Under the pieces are notes generated by a model. The model saw only the letters and a program-made list of their open reading frames with translations, was not told where the DNA came from and searched no databases. Made by a program: the position numbers and the translations under genes. Source: Acidimicrobiia bacterium (GTDB taxonomy: Bacteria; Actinomycetota; Acidimicrobiia; Acidimicrobiales; Aldehydirespiratoraceae). Taken from it: a DNA stretch of 64,000 nucleotides. Positions 1 through 8,069 of this stretch are shown here, one piece after another (position 1 is the stretch's first letter; the number at the start of each line of letters is the position of its first letter). The DNA lies in NCBI GenBank assembly GCA_022820805.1, contig JAJEEV010000027.1, positions 1 to 64,000 of the forward strand. The letters run 5' to 3'.

Positions 1-107
1 ACAACCACCAGCGGCTGCACACCCATCTCGGCGACGTCCCGCCGACAGAGTTCGAGGCGGCCTACGCTGCCCGAAGACCCGACCAACAAACGGTTGGAAA
101 CCAATAA
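1..107 (+). CDS. IS3-family transposase OrfB, C-terminal fragment
   Basis: The reading frame is open from the window edge (first full codon at 3) to TAA at 105-107. It encodes the typical tail of an IS3-family DDE integrase (rve domain): NHQRLHTHLGDVPPTEFEAA, matching the family's 'YNxxRxHxxLGxxxPxEYE' ending. The rest of the protein, including the DDE catalytic residues, lies outside the window. The stop is 31 bp inside the inferred right end of the element. The family is recognised from this short tail only; the subgroup cannot be named. Confidence 0.75.
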   Translation, partial: NHQRLHTHLGDVPPTEFEAAYAARRPDQQTVGNQ

Positions 108-138
108 ACCGACCCTCCAAGAAAGCCAGGGCGGTTCA
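1..138 (+). mobile_element. Right end of an IS3-family insertion sequence
   Basis: The transposase tail ends at 107 and the sequence then runs to GGGCGGTTCA at 129-138. Read inward this is TGAACCGCCC, a usual IS3-family terminal inverted-repeat start. From 139 leftwards on the minus strand the cas3 reading frame resumes, so the element is inserted within cas3. The left end is outside the window, so the inverted repeat and the 3-4 bp target duplication cannot be confirmed. Confidence 0.65.
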
Positions 139-1593
139 AACCAACTTCTGAGGTCGCCGATTGGCACGCTACAAAGCTCTTCTCGACGCGGGGACCTGCC
201 CAACGGCTTGTTGCCGTCGATCTCGCGCCAAGCGACCTGGACACTGCGGTCGCCCCGGTCGCGGATGAACCGCGCTACGTCTACATCGTTGCCGCTCAGG
301 TCAGGGGTGGTGTCGAACAAGTCGATCAGGTCTCTGCGTCGGATTACCGGCGTGATCCGATTCGATGTGTGGACATCAAGGCTCTGCAGCCGAGTGGTCG
401 TCACCTTCGCCGCAGCAAGTGAGCGAAGCGCTTCTGAGGACTTCCGCACATCGGCTTCCTCATAAGGCAGGCGCTTGGGCGGCGTTGCCCACAGCAACTG
501 TGCATCATCTTGCATGCCATCTCGGTTGCAGCGACCGGCACGCTGGACGATCGAAGGCCACGGAGCGGCTTCGGTAAACAGCAGAGCCGCGGAAAGATCG
601 ACTCCGGCTTCAAGCACCTGCGTGCTCACAACGATCTTGCCTGCCGGTCCAGGTGGGGACAGGGCGGCGCTTGTGTGGGCCGCACGATCAGGAGGCCTGT
701 AGCGGGAATGCAAGAGCACCACCTCGGCGTCCGGGGCGAGTCTGTTAAGCGACTTCCAGGTGGCGGACGCGCGATCCACCGTGTTGAGCACCGCAAGTGT
801 CAAGGTGCCGGGCTGGTGGCGGGTGACGAGTTCCCGTGCGAGTGCTTGCTCGAACTTCTGGTCCTGCAGTTCGATCTCGACGATGGTGCGAGCCGCTTCG
901 AGGCGCCGATTGAGTGGGCCATGGCGATCTTGATCGCTGAGCTGGACCGTGAGGCCAGTATGGGGCCGGTCCACCGTACGCAGGAGGCGCTCGTCGACGG
1001 TGGCGGACATCCAGGTGCTTGCCGTTGGAAGCGCCGTACCGAGTGTTGTCGCGAAAGGACTGAAGCTGGCGAGTGTTCGGCGTGGCAACATCCATCAGCT
1101 GGATCTCGTCGAACACCCAGTGCGTCCCGTTGTTGAATCCGCCGAATGACATCGGCCAGTGCCACCGGCGGTCGGCGTAGCCACGATTGAGGGCTCGAGA
1201 CAGGAGCATGTCAATCGTGCCGACGAAGACGGCGTCACGGTGGGGGGCGAGTCGCCAGTCCTGATCGCTCCAGCCAACGCCCCCTTGCACCACATGGAGG
1301 TCGATGTCCGCATTCAAGCCGAGGCGTTCAAGCCATCCGCTGAAGCGGTCGGCGGTCTGCTCAACAAGAGTCCGCATTGGCAGCGCAATTGCCAGCCAGT
1401 GCGGTGTGGAAGCGCGAACTTCGGCGTCTGAGTGGAACCTTCGCCGGTACAGCCACCCAAGCCCGACCGCCTCCGTCTTGCCGCAACCCGTCGGGACCTG
1501 CAACAACTCCGGCAGTCCCTCTTCCGCGACGCGCCGCTGAAAGTCGTATGGCTCGAAGCCAGTCGCTCTCAAGTACAACTGATCAAGGCGCAC
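139..1593 (-). pseudogene. cas3: Broken type I-G (I-U) CRISPR helicase Cas3
   Basis: The frame starting GTG at 1593 (MRLDQLYLRATGFEPYDFQ; an in-frame GTG at 1689 also exists) encodes an SF2 helicase: motif I PTGCGKTEA, motif II DEIQLMD near 1107. Around 1052 one extra base shifts the frame. The other frame continues without a stop: motif III SATVDERLL, then STQVLEAGVD (motif V) and SIVQRAGRCNRDG (motif VI), then the I-U style segment RRRDLIDLFDTTPDLSGNDVD down to about 150. The IS3 end at 138 cuts off the C-terminus. DEIQLM and LFDTTPDLSGND are characteristic of Cas3 in type I-U/I-G systems, which normally lack a fused HD domain at the N-terminus. No cas1, cas2, cas7 or CRISPR array is visible. 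Two independent lesions mean it is very likely non-functional. Confidence 0.85.
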
Positions 1594-1795
1594 ATCCGCC
1601 CCCAACGCGATTCTGCGTTTGACCAGTGCGGCACGACATGCTGCCTTGAGGCATCGCCCATCGAGATGAGGGCTCGTACTGCGGTGCACCTAACGATCCG
1701 TGCCGCCCGGCATCCACCGGCATGCCCGTCAAGCTGTGCCCCTCGACCACGAGTCCATAGGATTCCCGCATCACAATGCAGCGTATATTGCGGGT

Positions 1796-2113
1796 ATGAC
1801 ATCTAGAGTCTCCAAAGGCTCTGAGCACCCCGCTCGCGAGGGCGACCGCACTGAGACGACCCTGTCGGGCGACCTCACCGAGGCCGAGCAGGCCATCTGG
1901 CGGAACCCTGATCTGCTGGCTCGCATCGAGTCGGTCTTCGACGACACTGCATTGAGTCGCAGCACGGCTGCGGACGGGACGGGCACGCCGTCGGGTGCCC
2001 TATGCCGTAACGGCGCTTTTCCTGGGCAAGCCGAGGCGGTTTACGGGCCGAGGGCGGTGTGGGCAGCACCGTTACGCCGTCGGGGCGCTCATAGCCGTCG
2101 CCGGCGGCGGTGA
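1796..2113 (+). pseudogene. Small acidic protein, duplicated copy 1 with frameshifted tail
   Basis: ATG at 1796 opens a 105-codon frame. Codons for SEHPAREGDRTETTLSGDLT and EAEQAIWRNPDLLARIES closely match the 96-aa protein at 2729. A missing base just before the place where the longer copy stops (compare 2000-2010 with 2999-3018) removes that stop, so the frame runs on into an Arg-rich tail antisense to the DUF4143 remnant. The family is not recognised. It is most likely a decayed duplicate; the N-terminal 65 codons look conserved, the rest artefactual. Confidence 0.5.
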
Positions 2114-2335
2114 TCACCAGCTTCTTGGCAGGCTCGCCCCACCTTGGATGCGTCGATCTGTTCACAGGCCCGCGTGGGCGACCGGGCGGCCTCGTCTAGC
2201 CGCTCCCCGAACCCAACTTGACCTCCACGGCCAGCCAGCGGCCGTCGCCATGCGCCACCACGGCGTCGAACTCGTGGTCGTTACTGTCGCGGAAGTGCCA
2301 CACGGCGACGTCGGCACCGACGCGAAGGACCGGGC
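1829..2335. repeat. Segmental duplication, left copy
   Basis: This stretch is an imperfect direct copy of about 2803-3330. Both contain most of a small plus-strand gene and, converging on it, the last part of a minus-strand DUF4143 gene. The left copy has scattered substitutions and indels and lacks the N-terminal two-thirds of the ATPase. Confidence 0.75.
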
Positions 2336-2340
2336 CACGC
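2041..2340 (-). pseudogene. C-terminal remnant of a DUF4143 ATPase gene
   Basis: The minus strand encodes WHFRDSNDHEFDAVVAHGDG and AVEVKLGSG near 2215-2310. After a frame change it encodes GEPAKKLVITAAGDGYERPDG, with TAA at 2041-2043. These match the C-terminus of the intact ATPase at 3049-4341 (nuclease-like DUF4143 tail). The AAA part is absent and the RelE-like gene abuts the break at about 2341. It has no start and is frameshifted, so it is not a working gene. Confidence 0.75.
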
Positions 2341-2341
2341 C

Positions 2342-2623
2342 TCACTCGATGGGCACGATTCCGAGGATCAGCACCCTGTCGCCAGCTTGTTGCCACAGCA
2401 CCAGGCGGCCTTCGCCGGAACCGTAGACCCTTGACGACCGAACCGGTGGATGCCGCGGAAGACGCAACACTTCGGAGGTGCCGCGTTCTCGACCCGGATC
2501 GTCCCTGATCGCAGCGATCTTGGCTTCCACCCTCTCAGCCAACACCTGTAGCCGCGGATTCTCTCTGAGCTTGCGCCGTTCATCGTTCACGGCGGCTTGG
2601 ACCCACATCGGCACGTCCGTCAT
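2342..2623 (-). CDS. RelE/ParE-like toxin candidate
   Basis: 93 aa beginning MTDVPMWVQAAVNDERRKL. The C-terminal half (SRVYGSGEGRLVLWQQAGDR VLILGIVP) looks like the beta-sheet core of RelE-type mRNA interferases or related cytotoxic translational repressors, which have an Arg-rich strand followed by a hydrophobic 'VLILxI' strand. Size fits the fold. The usual antitoxin would be a short gene next to it; the divergently transcribed 96-aa protein at 2729 is a candidate, but I do not recognise it as an antitoxin. Its stop abuts the DUF4143 remnant, suggesting it arrived with or after the rearrangement. Confidence 0.45.
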   Translation of the reverse strand: MTDVPMWVQAAVNDERRKLRENPRLQVLAERVEAKIAAIRDDPGRERGTSEVLRLPRHPPVRSSRVYGSGEGRLVLWQQAGDRVLILGIVPIE

Positions 2624-2728
2624 CTCTCGCCCCCTAAGCTGCTGGATGCTGGCGCACGAGCGCCGGGAGGCGGTATCCTCCGATACACTAAGTGCATCTA
2701 AGATGACTAGTAGTAATGGGAGTGCATT

Positions 2729-3019
2729 ATGATACGTGAATCTTCACCTGCAACACCCATTGCTGTAGATGGCGCAGGAGTTCCGAGCGAACCCGGAGGC
2801 TCTAATCGCCCCGCTCGCGAGGTCGACCGCACTGAGACGACCATGCCAGGTAACCTCAGCGAGGCTGAGCAGGCCGTCTGGCGGGACCCTGATCTGCTGG
2901 CTCGCATCGAGTCGGTCTTGGACGACCCCTCGCTTGCTGTCCCACTCGACGACACTGCATCGAGTCCCAGTACGGCGGCGAACAGCACTGGCGCGCCGTC
3001 GGAGTGCCCTACGCCGTAA
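2729..3019 (+). CDS. Small acidic protein of unknown family, copy 2
   Basis: 96 aa from ATG at 2729, with a GGGAG ribosome-binding site 7 bp upstream. The central part reads NLSEAEQAVWRDPDLLARIE and the rest is low-complexity Pro/Ser/Thr/Asp. A closely similar but decayed copy lies at 1796. It converges on the DUF4143 ATPase with a 29-bp gap, and is divergent from the RelE-like gene with about 105 bp between them. It could be an antitoxin or a partner of the ATPase, but nothing in the sequence proves this. Confidence 0.45.
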   Translation: MIRESSPATPIAVDGAGVPSEPGGSNRPAREVDRTETTMPGNLSEAEQAVWRDPDLLARIESVLDDPSLAVPLDDTASSPSTAANSTGAPSECPTP

Positions 3020-3330
3020 CGGCGCTTTCCTGCGCAAGCCCAGGCGGGTTACGGGCCGAGGGCGGTGGTGGGCAGCACCGTTACGCCGTCGGGGCGCTCG
3101 TAGCCGTAGCCGGCTGCGGTGATCACCAGCCTCTTGGCCGGCTCTCCCACCCGGGATGTGTCGACCTGCTCACAGGCCCGCGTGAGCGACCGGGCGGCCT
3201 CGTCCAGCCGCTCCCCGGAACCGAGCTTGACCTCCACGGCCAGCCAGCGGCCGTCGCCGTGCACCACCACGGCGTCGAGTTCGTGTCCGTTGCTGTCGCG
3301 GAAGTGCCACACGGCGGCGTCGTTCGCCTC
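2803..3330. repeat. Segmental duplication, right (intact) copy
   Basis: Matches 1829-2335 in the same orientation with small indels. This copy retains the small gene's stop codon and joins the full-length DUF4143 ATPase, so it is probably the parental copy. Confidence 0.75.
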
Positions 3331-4341
3331 CGCGTACACCCGCAGATCGCGCACCACCAGCGACTCGAAGGCCTGCCCCAGATAGCCGACATCTCGCCAC
3401 AAGCGCTCAGGTCCGGCCCGAAGCGTCGCCGCCGCCAGCGACGGATCCACCAGATGACGCTTAGGAGACCGCCGCAGCCTCGCCCGCGACCTGAGGTGCA
3501 CCGCCCAGGCCGGCAAGTCCTCAACCACGAACACCCGCCTGAGCGCCTCCAGGTACTCCGCCACCGTGTTCCGGGAAGGCGAGGCGTCGCCTGCGATGTC
3601 GTCAGACAGGGTGCTCGCCTTGGCCGCAGTCGCGATGTTGCGGCTCAGCGAGGACAGCAGCCTCTGAACGCCCTCGGGCCGGTGCCGCGACCGCCCCAGC
3701 CGGCCGATGTCTGCCCGAGCAACCTCCTGCAGGTAGGCGCGGCACAGCGACTGTGCGTCCGCCACCGGCATCCCCAGATGGCGGGGCCAACCGCCCCGGC
3801 ACAGCGCCTCCACCACGTCATCGACGGTGGCCGCAGAAGCCCCCGCTGAGCAGTCATCGCCGGCGAGCAGCGAGCCGAGAGACACCTCGCCCGACGATTC
3901 GCCCGACTCCGCCAGCGACATGGGCCGCATCCGCACCCGCACCACGCGGCCCGCGCCGGAGTGACGGGTGCGGTCGTCGGGCGGATGGGCCGATCCTGTG
4001 AAGATGAACCGACCCCGGCCCGACTCGGCGTCCACAACATGGCGGGCGAAGTTCCACAGGCCCGGAGCGAGCTGCCACTCGTCCACAAGTCGCGGCCGAT
4101 CGCCCTCCAGGGCCGCGCCAGGACGGAGCGAAGCGGCCTCTACGGCGCCGGGGTCGCGGTCCAGCCGAATCTGGCTGCGGGCATGGCGAAGGCCGGTCCA
4201 CGACTTGCCGGTGCCGCGGGCGCCCTCCACCACGACGATCGGGGAGATCGCCAGCGCCCGTCCCACCACGACATCGGCGACCCGCGGCACGTAGCCGTCC
4301 GGAGTGAGCGGTCCCGCCTGTCCGAAAGAGGCCAATGGCAT
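3049..4341 (-). CDS. AAA ATPase with DUF4143 C-terminal domain
   Basis: 430 aa. Walker A GARGTGKS lies at residues 40-47 and a Walker B-like RLVDEWQ at about 84-90, typical of AAA_14. The C-terminal DUF4143 part carries HFRDSNGHELDAVV followed by AVEVKLGSG, an E/D...ExK pattern resembling PD-(D/E)XK nucleases. The family is widespread in mobile or variable regions, with functions mostly unproven (defence or toxin-like roles have been proposed). It is transcribed away from an array of 23-bp-spaced repeats that ends 33 bp upstream of its ATG. Part of the gene is duplicated at 2041-2340. Confidence 0.85.
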   Translation of the reverse strand: MPLASFGQAGPLTPDGYVPRVADVVVGRALAISPIVVVEGARGTGKSWTGLRHARSQIRLDRDPGAVEAASLRPGAALEGDRPRLVDEWQLAPGLWNFARHVVDAESGRGRFIFTGSAHPPDDRTRHSGAGRVVRVRMRPMSLAESGESSGEVSLGSLLAGDDCSAGASAATVDDVVEALCRGGWPRHLGMPVADAQSLCRAYLQEVARADIGRLGRSRHRPEGVQRLLSSLSRNIATAAKASTLSDDIAGDASPSRNTVAEYLEALRRVFVVEDLPAWAVHLRSRARLRRSPKRHLVDPSLAAATLRAGPERLWRDVGYLGQAFESLVVRDLRVYAEANDAAVWHFRDSNGHELDAVVVHGDGRWLAVEVKLGSGERLDEAARSLTRACEQVDTSRVGEPAKRLVITAAGYGYERPDGVTVLPTTALGP

Positions 4342-4373
4342 GGGCTCATCATACCTTCATCAACGATCAGCAT

Positions 4374-4460
4374 GCATATTGCAGATAAATTAGCGTGCAC
4401 CTTGCAGGATCTCTGGCGAGCATATTGCAGGACTCTTGCCGGGCACTTTGCAAGGTGCCG
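4374..4460. repeat. Four TTGCA boxes at exact 23-bp spacing
   Basis: TTGCA occurs at 4379, 4402, 4425 and 4448, each exactly 23 bp from the next, within a wider consensus GCAYNTTGCAGGA. The array lies directly upstream of the DUF4143 ATPase (start 4341) and downstream of map (stop 4489). The even spacing, about two helical turns, suggests an iteron-like operator or other cooperative binding array. Nothing else in the region explains it. Confidence 0.6.
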
Positions 4461-4488
4461 ACGATCAGGCCGACCCGGCGACCGGGGG

Positions 4489-5448
4489 CTAGGCGACCGG
4501 GTCGGTGAACAGGTCGTGTGCGCACTCGCCCGCGGTCGTGCGGGTGAGGATCTCGGCTCCGTCGGGAGTGCAGGCCAGGGTGTGCTCGAACTGGGCGGTG
4601 CGGCGACGATCGCGGGTGACGGCCGTCCAGCCGTCGTCCCACATGGCGACCTCGGGCGAGCCCAGCGTGAGCATCGGCTCGATGGTGAAGCTCATCGCCT
4701 CCTCGAGCACGGTGGCGGCCCGCCGGTCGTAGTAGTGGGGCACCTGCAGGCCGGAATGGAACTCGGTGCCCACCCCGTGCCCGATGAACTCCCGCACCAC
4801 TCCGAGACGATGCCGCAAGGCGTGCGCTTCGATGGCCCGGCCGATCTCCGACACGGCCACGCCCGCTCTCACCGCGCCGATGCCCTTGTACAGGGCGGCG
4901 CGGGTCTCGTCCACCAGCCGCCGGGAGTGCTCGTCGACCTCCCCGACCATCAGCGTCACCGACGTGTCGCCGTGGACGCCCTCGCGGTACACGGTCACGT
5001 CGATGTTGATGATGTCGCCGGCGGCCAGCCGGCGCGAGTCGGGGATCCCGTGGCAGATCACCTCGTTCACGGACGTGCACACCGACTTCGGGAAGCCTCG
5101 ATATCCGAGCGGGCTGGGATAGGAGCCCGCAGCCACCGCAGTGTCGTGCACGAACCGGTCGATCGCGTCGGTCGTGATCCCGGCCCGCACCTGGCCGCAG
5201 GCGGCGATGAGCACCTCGGCCGCCAGGGCGCCCGTGCGGCGCATGGCGTCGAGTTCCTCCCGTGTCCGGACCACCGACGACACCGACGGTCCCGGCTCCC
5301 CGCCGGGCAGCCGCGCGTAGGGCGGGCGGTCGATGCCCGCGGGCACGGACCGCTTGGAGCTGACTAGGCCAGCCCGCACCGGCGGATCCGACACCAGGAC
5401 GCTGCCCGCACCCACACCGGCAGCAACCCGCCGCTTCCGCTTGGCCAT
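4489..5448 (-). CDS. map: Type I methionine aminopeptidase
   Basis: 319 aa; removes the initiator methionine from nascent cytosolic proteins using two metal ions. The five ligands are visible in order: D and D in IIDVTVYREGVHGDTSV, H in EFIGHGVGTEFH, E in SFTIEPML and E in AQFEHTL. The ATG at 5448 is preferred over the in-frame GTG just before it. There is an N-terminal basic extension of about 40 residues (MAKRKRRVAAGVGAG) before the catalytic fold, longer than in minimal bacterial enzymes and of unknown role. Ends in TAG, showing TAG is a normal stop here. Confidence 0.95.
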   Translation of the reverse strand: MAKRKRRVAAGVGAGSVLVSDPPVRAGLVSSKRSVPAGIDRPPYARLPGGEPGPSVSSVVRTREELDAMRRTGALAAEVLIAACGQVRAGITTDAIDRFVHDTAVAAGSYPSPLGYRGFPKSVCTSVNEVICHGIPDSRRLAAGDIINIDVTVYREGVHGDTSVTLMVGEVDEHSRRLVDETRAALYKGIGAVRAGVAVSEIGRAIEAHALRHRLGVVREFIGHGVGTEFHSGLQVPHYYDRRAATVLEEAMSFTIEPMLTLGSPEVAMWDDGWTAVTRDRRRTAQFEHTLACTPDGAEILTRTTAGECAHDLFTDPVA

Positions 5449-5511
5449 CACCCCACAGGCTACAGGCCCGGGTGCCCAGCCCCCGCGGTCCGAGGCCGAG
5501 CGTGCAGGCGG

Positions 5512-7452
5512 TCAGTTGAAGCGGTTGCGGGCCCGCTCGAGGAACAGTGCCATCTGGCCGCGGGTGGTCGCCCGGGCGGGACAGAAACTCAGCGGTTCGG
5601 TCGAGCAGCCCTTCGTGACGCCGGCGCGATACAGCGAGTCGATGGCGGCCTCGTGGACACTGCCGTCGGTGTCGGCGAATCCGGCCGGGACGGCGGGATC
5701 AAGCATGAAGGCCCGCTTGAGGAAGGTTGCCATCTGGGCCCGCGTCACCGGATCGTCGGGACAGTACTGGGCCGGCTCGCTGGCACAGCCCACGGTGATG
5801 CCCAGGTCCGCGAGCCGCTCCACGTGCCCGGCCCACCATTGGCCGGCGTCCACGTCCTCGAACCTCGAGGCGCTGACGGGCTCGGGATCCGCACCGTCCA
5901 CGACGCGCACCAGCCACACGGCCATCATCCACCGGGGAACCGGATCTCCGGGACAGAACAGCCCGGGCGCGCAATCCGTGCCAGCCAGGATGCCGTCGGC
6001 GGTGAGGTCCCTGACCGCTTCGTAGCGCTCGCCGTCCAGGTCGATGTCGGCCGGCAGGACGCCTGGCAACCCGGCCGCGGCCGCAACCCGGCGAGCCAGC
6101 CCGATCGGGTGCCAGCAGGCCTCGAGGTCGAGCTCGACGTCCGGCCGAACGCCTCCGGCGGCGCTCTCACCTTCGGGGCCCAACCACCGGAACACGGTCA
6201 CTCGGGCACCGCCCAACAGGACGCCGTCACGCGACTCGAGGGGCAACGCTATCTGTCCTGTGTTCTTGCCGAAGGTGAGGGTGCCGACCACTGTGGCCCG
6301 TCCGTGATCCCGCAGCGCCAGCGCAAGCACCTCCGACGCCGAGGCAGATCCTGCGTCCACCACCATCGTTATGGGAAGAACCGACGGGTCCGGGCGGTCG
6401 CCATGGCCGCTGACCAGATGCAACAGGGTCTGCTGCTTGGACACCTCCTGTATGACGACCTGGCGGTTCTCGAGGAACATGCTGGCGATGTTGATGACGG
6501 TCTTCAGGTAACCCCCGGGGTTGTCCCGCAGGTCCACGACCAGGTTGTCAACACCGGCATCGATCAAGGCCTGGAGCTCCCGCTCGACCAGCTCGTCGGT
6601 GCGGATCCCGAACGAGCCGAGCCGCAGATAGCCGATGTTGCCGGCCACCGTCCTGCCGTCAACCGTAGGGATGCGCACCGCGCCGACATCGACGGCGAAG
6701 GACCTCTGGCGGCCGTCGCGTTCGACCACGACGCTGACCGTGCTTCCCCGCTCGAGGGTGTGCAGGCCGCCCAGGCCGCATACAGGACCCGATGGGACGT
6801 AGCCGTCGATAGACACCACTAGGTCGTCGGCCATCAGCCCAGCCCGCTCAGCCGGGCTCTCCGCGTACACCTCGGACACCGCCACCCGGCAACTCTGCGA
6901 CAGCTCGTAGCAGGGCTTGACGCCGTCCAGCAGGCCCAGGCTGATGCCGATGCCGATGTAGGAGACCCCGTTCTGGCGCGACGTCAGCGTCTCGTACTCC
7001 AGGGGGGTCATCAGGAAGTTGTTGGGATCCCCCCGGGAGGCGAACATCGCCTTGGAAGCCGCCCAGACCGCGGCCTCGGTGTCGTCCACGGCGTCTATCT
7101 CGACGCAGGCCGCCTCGAAGGCGGGTGCCGGCAGAGCACAGGCCGGCGCCGCCCCATCGCGGCGTGGGGCCAGGCCGGCCTCACGCACTCCCTGGGCAGC
7201 GGCGGAGGCCCACTCCTCGTCGGGCACGTCGTCCACGTAGTGCTCGGAGAGCAGCTCATAGCTCCCGCACAGCACCTCGAAGACCCCGGCAGCTTCCGAG
7301 CAAGTCACCCGTTCGGGCTCGGAGCCAGCCTCGCTCCCGGTTCCGGCCTCTGCATCGGAGCCGGCATCGGCGGGTTCCTGCCCGAGTGCGACGGCCGGCC
7401 ACGACACCAGCGCGGCCAGCGCGGCCGCGGTCACCCGTCGAGCTATCCGCAT
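5512..7452 (-). CDS. Exported S41 (CtpA-like) peptidase with C-terminal SLH modules
   Basis: 646 aa. An N-terminal signal peptide (MRIARRVTAAALAALVSWPA) is followed by an acidic linker, a PDZ domain (about 170-250; RAGLMADDLVVSIDG) and the S41 catalytic core with the nucleophile Ser in DAGSASASEVLALALRD and the Lys in GTLTFGKNTGQ. From about residue 460 come three repeats of the form 'G..GC...P..FCP.DPVTR.QMA.FL.RA', resembling S-layer-homology or cell-wall-anchoring modules. It is therefore likely a surface-tethered processing protease acting outside the membrane. Its substrate is unknown. It stands alone, transcribed away from the MaoC gene's terminus. Confidence 0.88.
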   Translation of the reverse strand: MRIARRVTAAALAALVSWPAVALGQEPADAGSDAEAGTGSEAGSEPERVTCSEAAGVFEVLCGSYELLSEHYVDDVPDEEWASAAAQGVREAGLAPRRDGAAPACALPAPAFEAACVEIDAVDDTEAAVWAASKAMFASRGDPNNFLMTPLEYETLTSRQNGVSYIGIGISLGLLDGVKPCYELSQSCRVAVSEVYAESPAERAGLMADDLVVSIDGYVPSGPVCGLGGLHTLERGSTVSVVVERDGRQRSFAVDVGAVRIPTVDGRTVAGNIGYLRLGSFGIRTDELVERELQALIDAGVDNLVVDLRDNPGGYLKTVINIASMFLENRQVVIQEVSKQQTLLHLVSGHGDRPDPSVLPITMVVDAGSASASEVLALALRDHGRATVVGTLTFGKNTGQIALPLESRDGVLLGGARVTVFRWLGPEGESAAGGVRPDVELDLEACWHPIGLARRVAAAAGLPGVLPADIDLDGERYEAVRDLTADGILAGTDCAPGLFCPGDPVPRWMMAVWLVRVVDGADPEPVSASRFEDVDAGQWWAGHVERLADLGITVGCASEPAQYCPDDPVTRAQMATFLKRAFMLDPAVPAGFADTDGSVHEAAIDSLYRAGVTKGCSTEPLSFCPARATTRGQMALFLERARNRFN

Positions 7453-7499
7453 GACCGGAGAGGGTCCCTCGATGGTTGCGGCATGGGTCTACGGCGCTC

Positions 7500-7961
7500 T
7501 CAGTACAGGAAGCGGCTGACCGACTCGACGACACAGGCGGGCTTGGCCTGACCCTCGATCTCCACGGTGACCGTGATCACCGTCTGCACGCCCGCACCGC
7601 CGGGGAGTTCATCGGCGGAGGTGAGCGTGGCCGAGGCCCGCAGGCGCGACCCCACCAGCACCGGCTGCGGGAAGCGCACCCGGTTGACGCCGTAGTTCAC
7701 GCCCATCGAGATGCCCTCCACCCGCACGATCTGGGGCAGCAGCAGGTTCGTGAGCGCCAGGGTGAGGTAGCCGTGCGCGATCGTGGACCCGAACGGGCCC
7801 GCGGCGGCCGCTTCGGGGTCGACGTGGATCCACTGATGGTCGCCGGTGGCCTCGGCGAACATGTCGATCCGGCTCTGGTCTACGGTGATCCACTCGCTGT
7901 GGCCGAGGTGCTGGCCCACTGCCTCCAGGAGGTCGTCGGGGGCGGCGAAGACGGAGGCCAT
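7500..7961 (-). CDS. MaoC-like (R)-specific enoyl-CoA hydratase
   Basis: 153 aa with a single hot-dog fold. The hydratase-2 motif is visible as FAEATGDHQWIHVDPEA then GSTIAHGYLTL; the Asp and His of 'D-x(4)-H' are the catalytic pair. Members hydrate trans-2-enoyl-CoA in beta-oxidation or related CoA pathways. It is divergent from the cation transporter at 8070, so its partners must be elsewhere; substrate range cannot be told. Confidence 0.9.
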   Translation of the reverse strand: MASVFAAPDDLLEAVGQHLGHSEWITVDQSRIDMFAEATGDHQWIHVDPEAAAAGPFGSTIAHGYLTLALTNLLLPQIVRVEGISMGVNYGVNRVRFPQPVLVGSRLRASATLTSADELPGGAGVQTVITVTVEIEGQAKPACVVESVSRFLY

Positions 7962-8069
7962 GACGCCGTGACGCTACCGGCGCCGCGGTCGCTCCCTGCA
8001 CCGGGTCTCCGGCAAAGTTCGCGTCCGGAGCGCGGGCCGCGGGACGACGGGCCGTTAGCCTTGCCGCCC

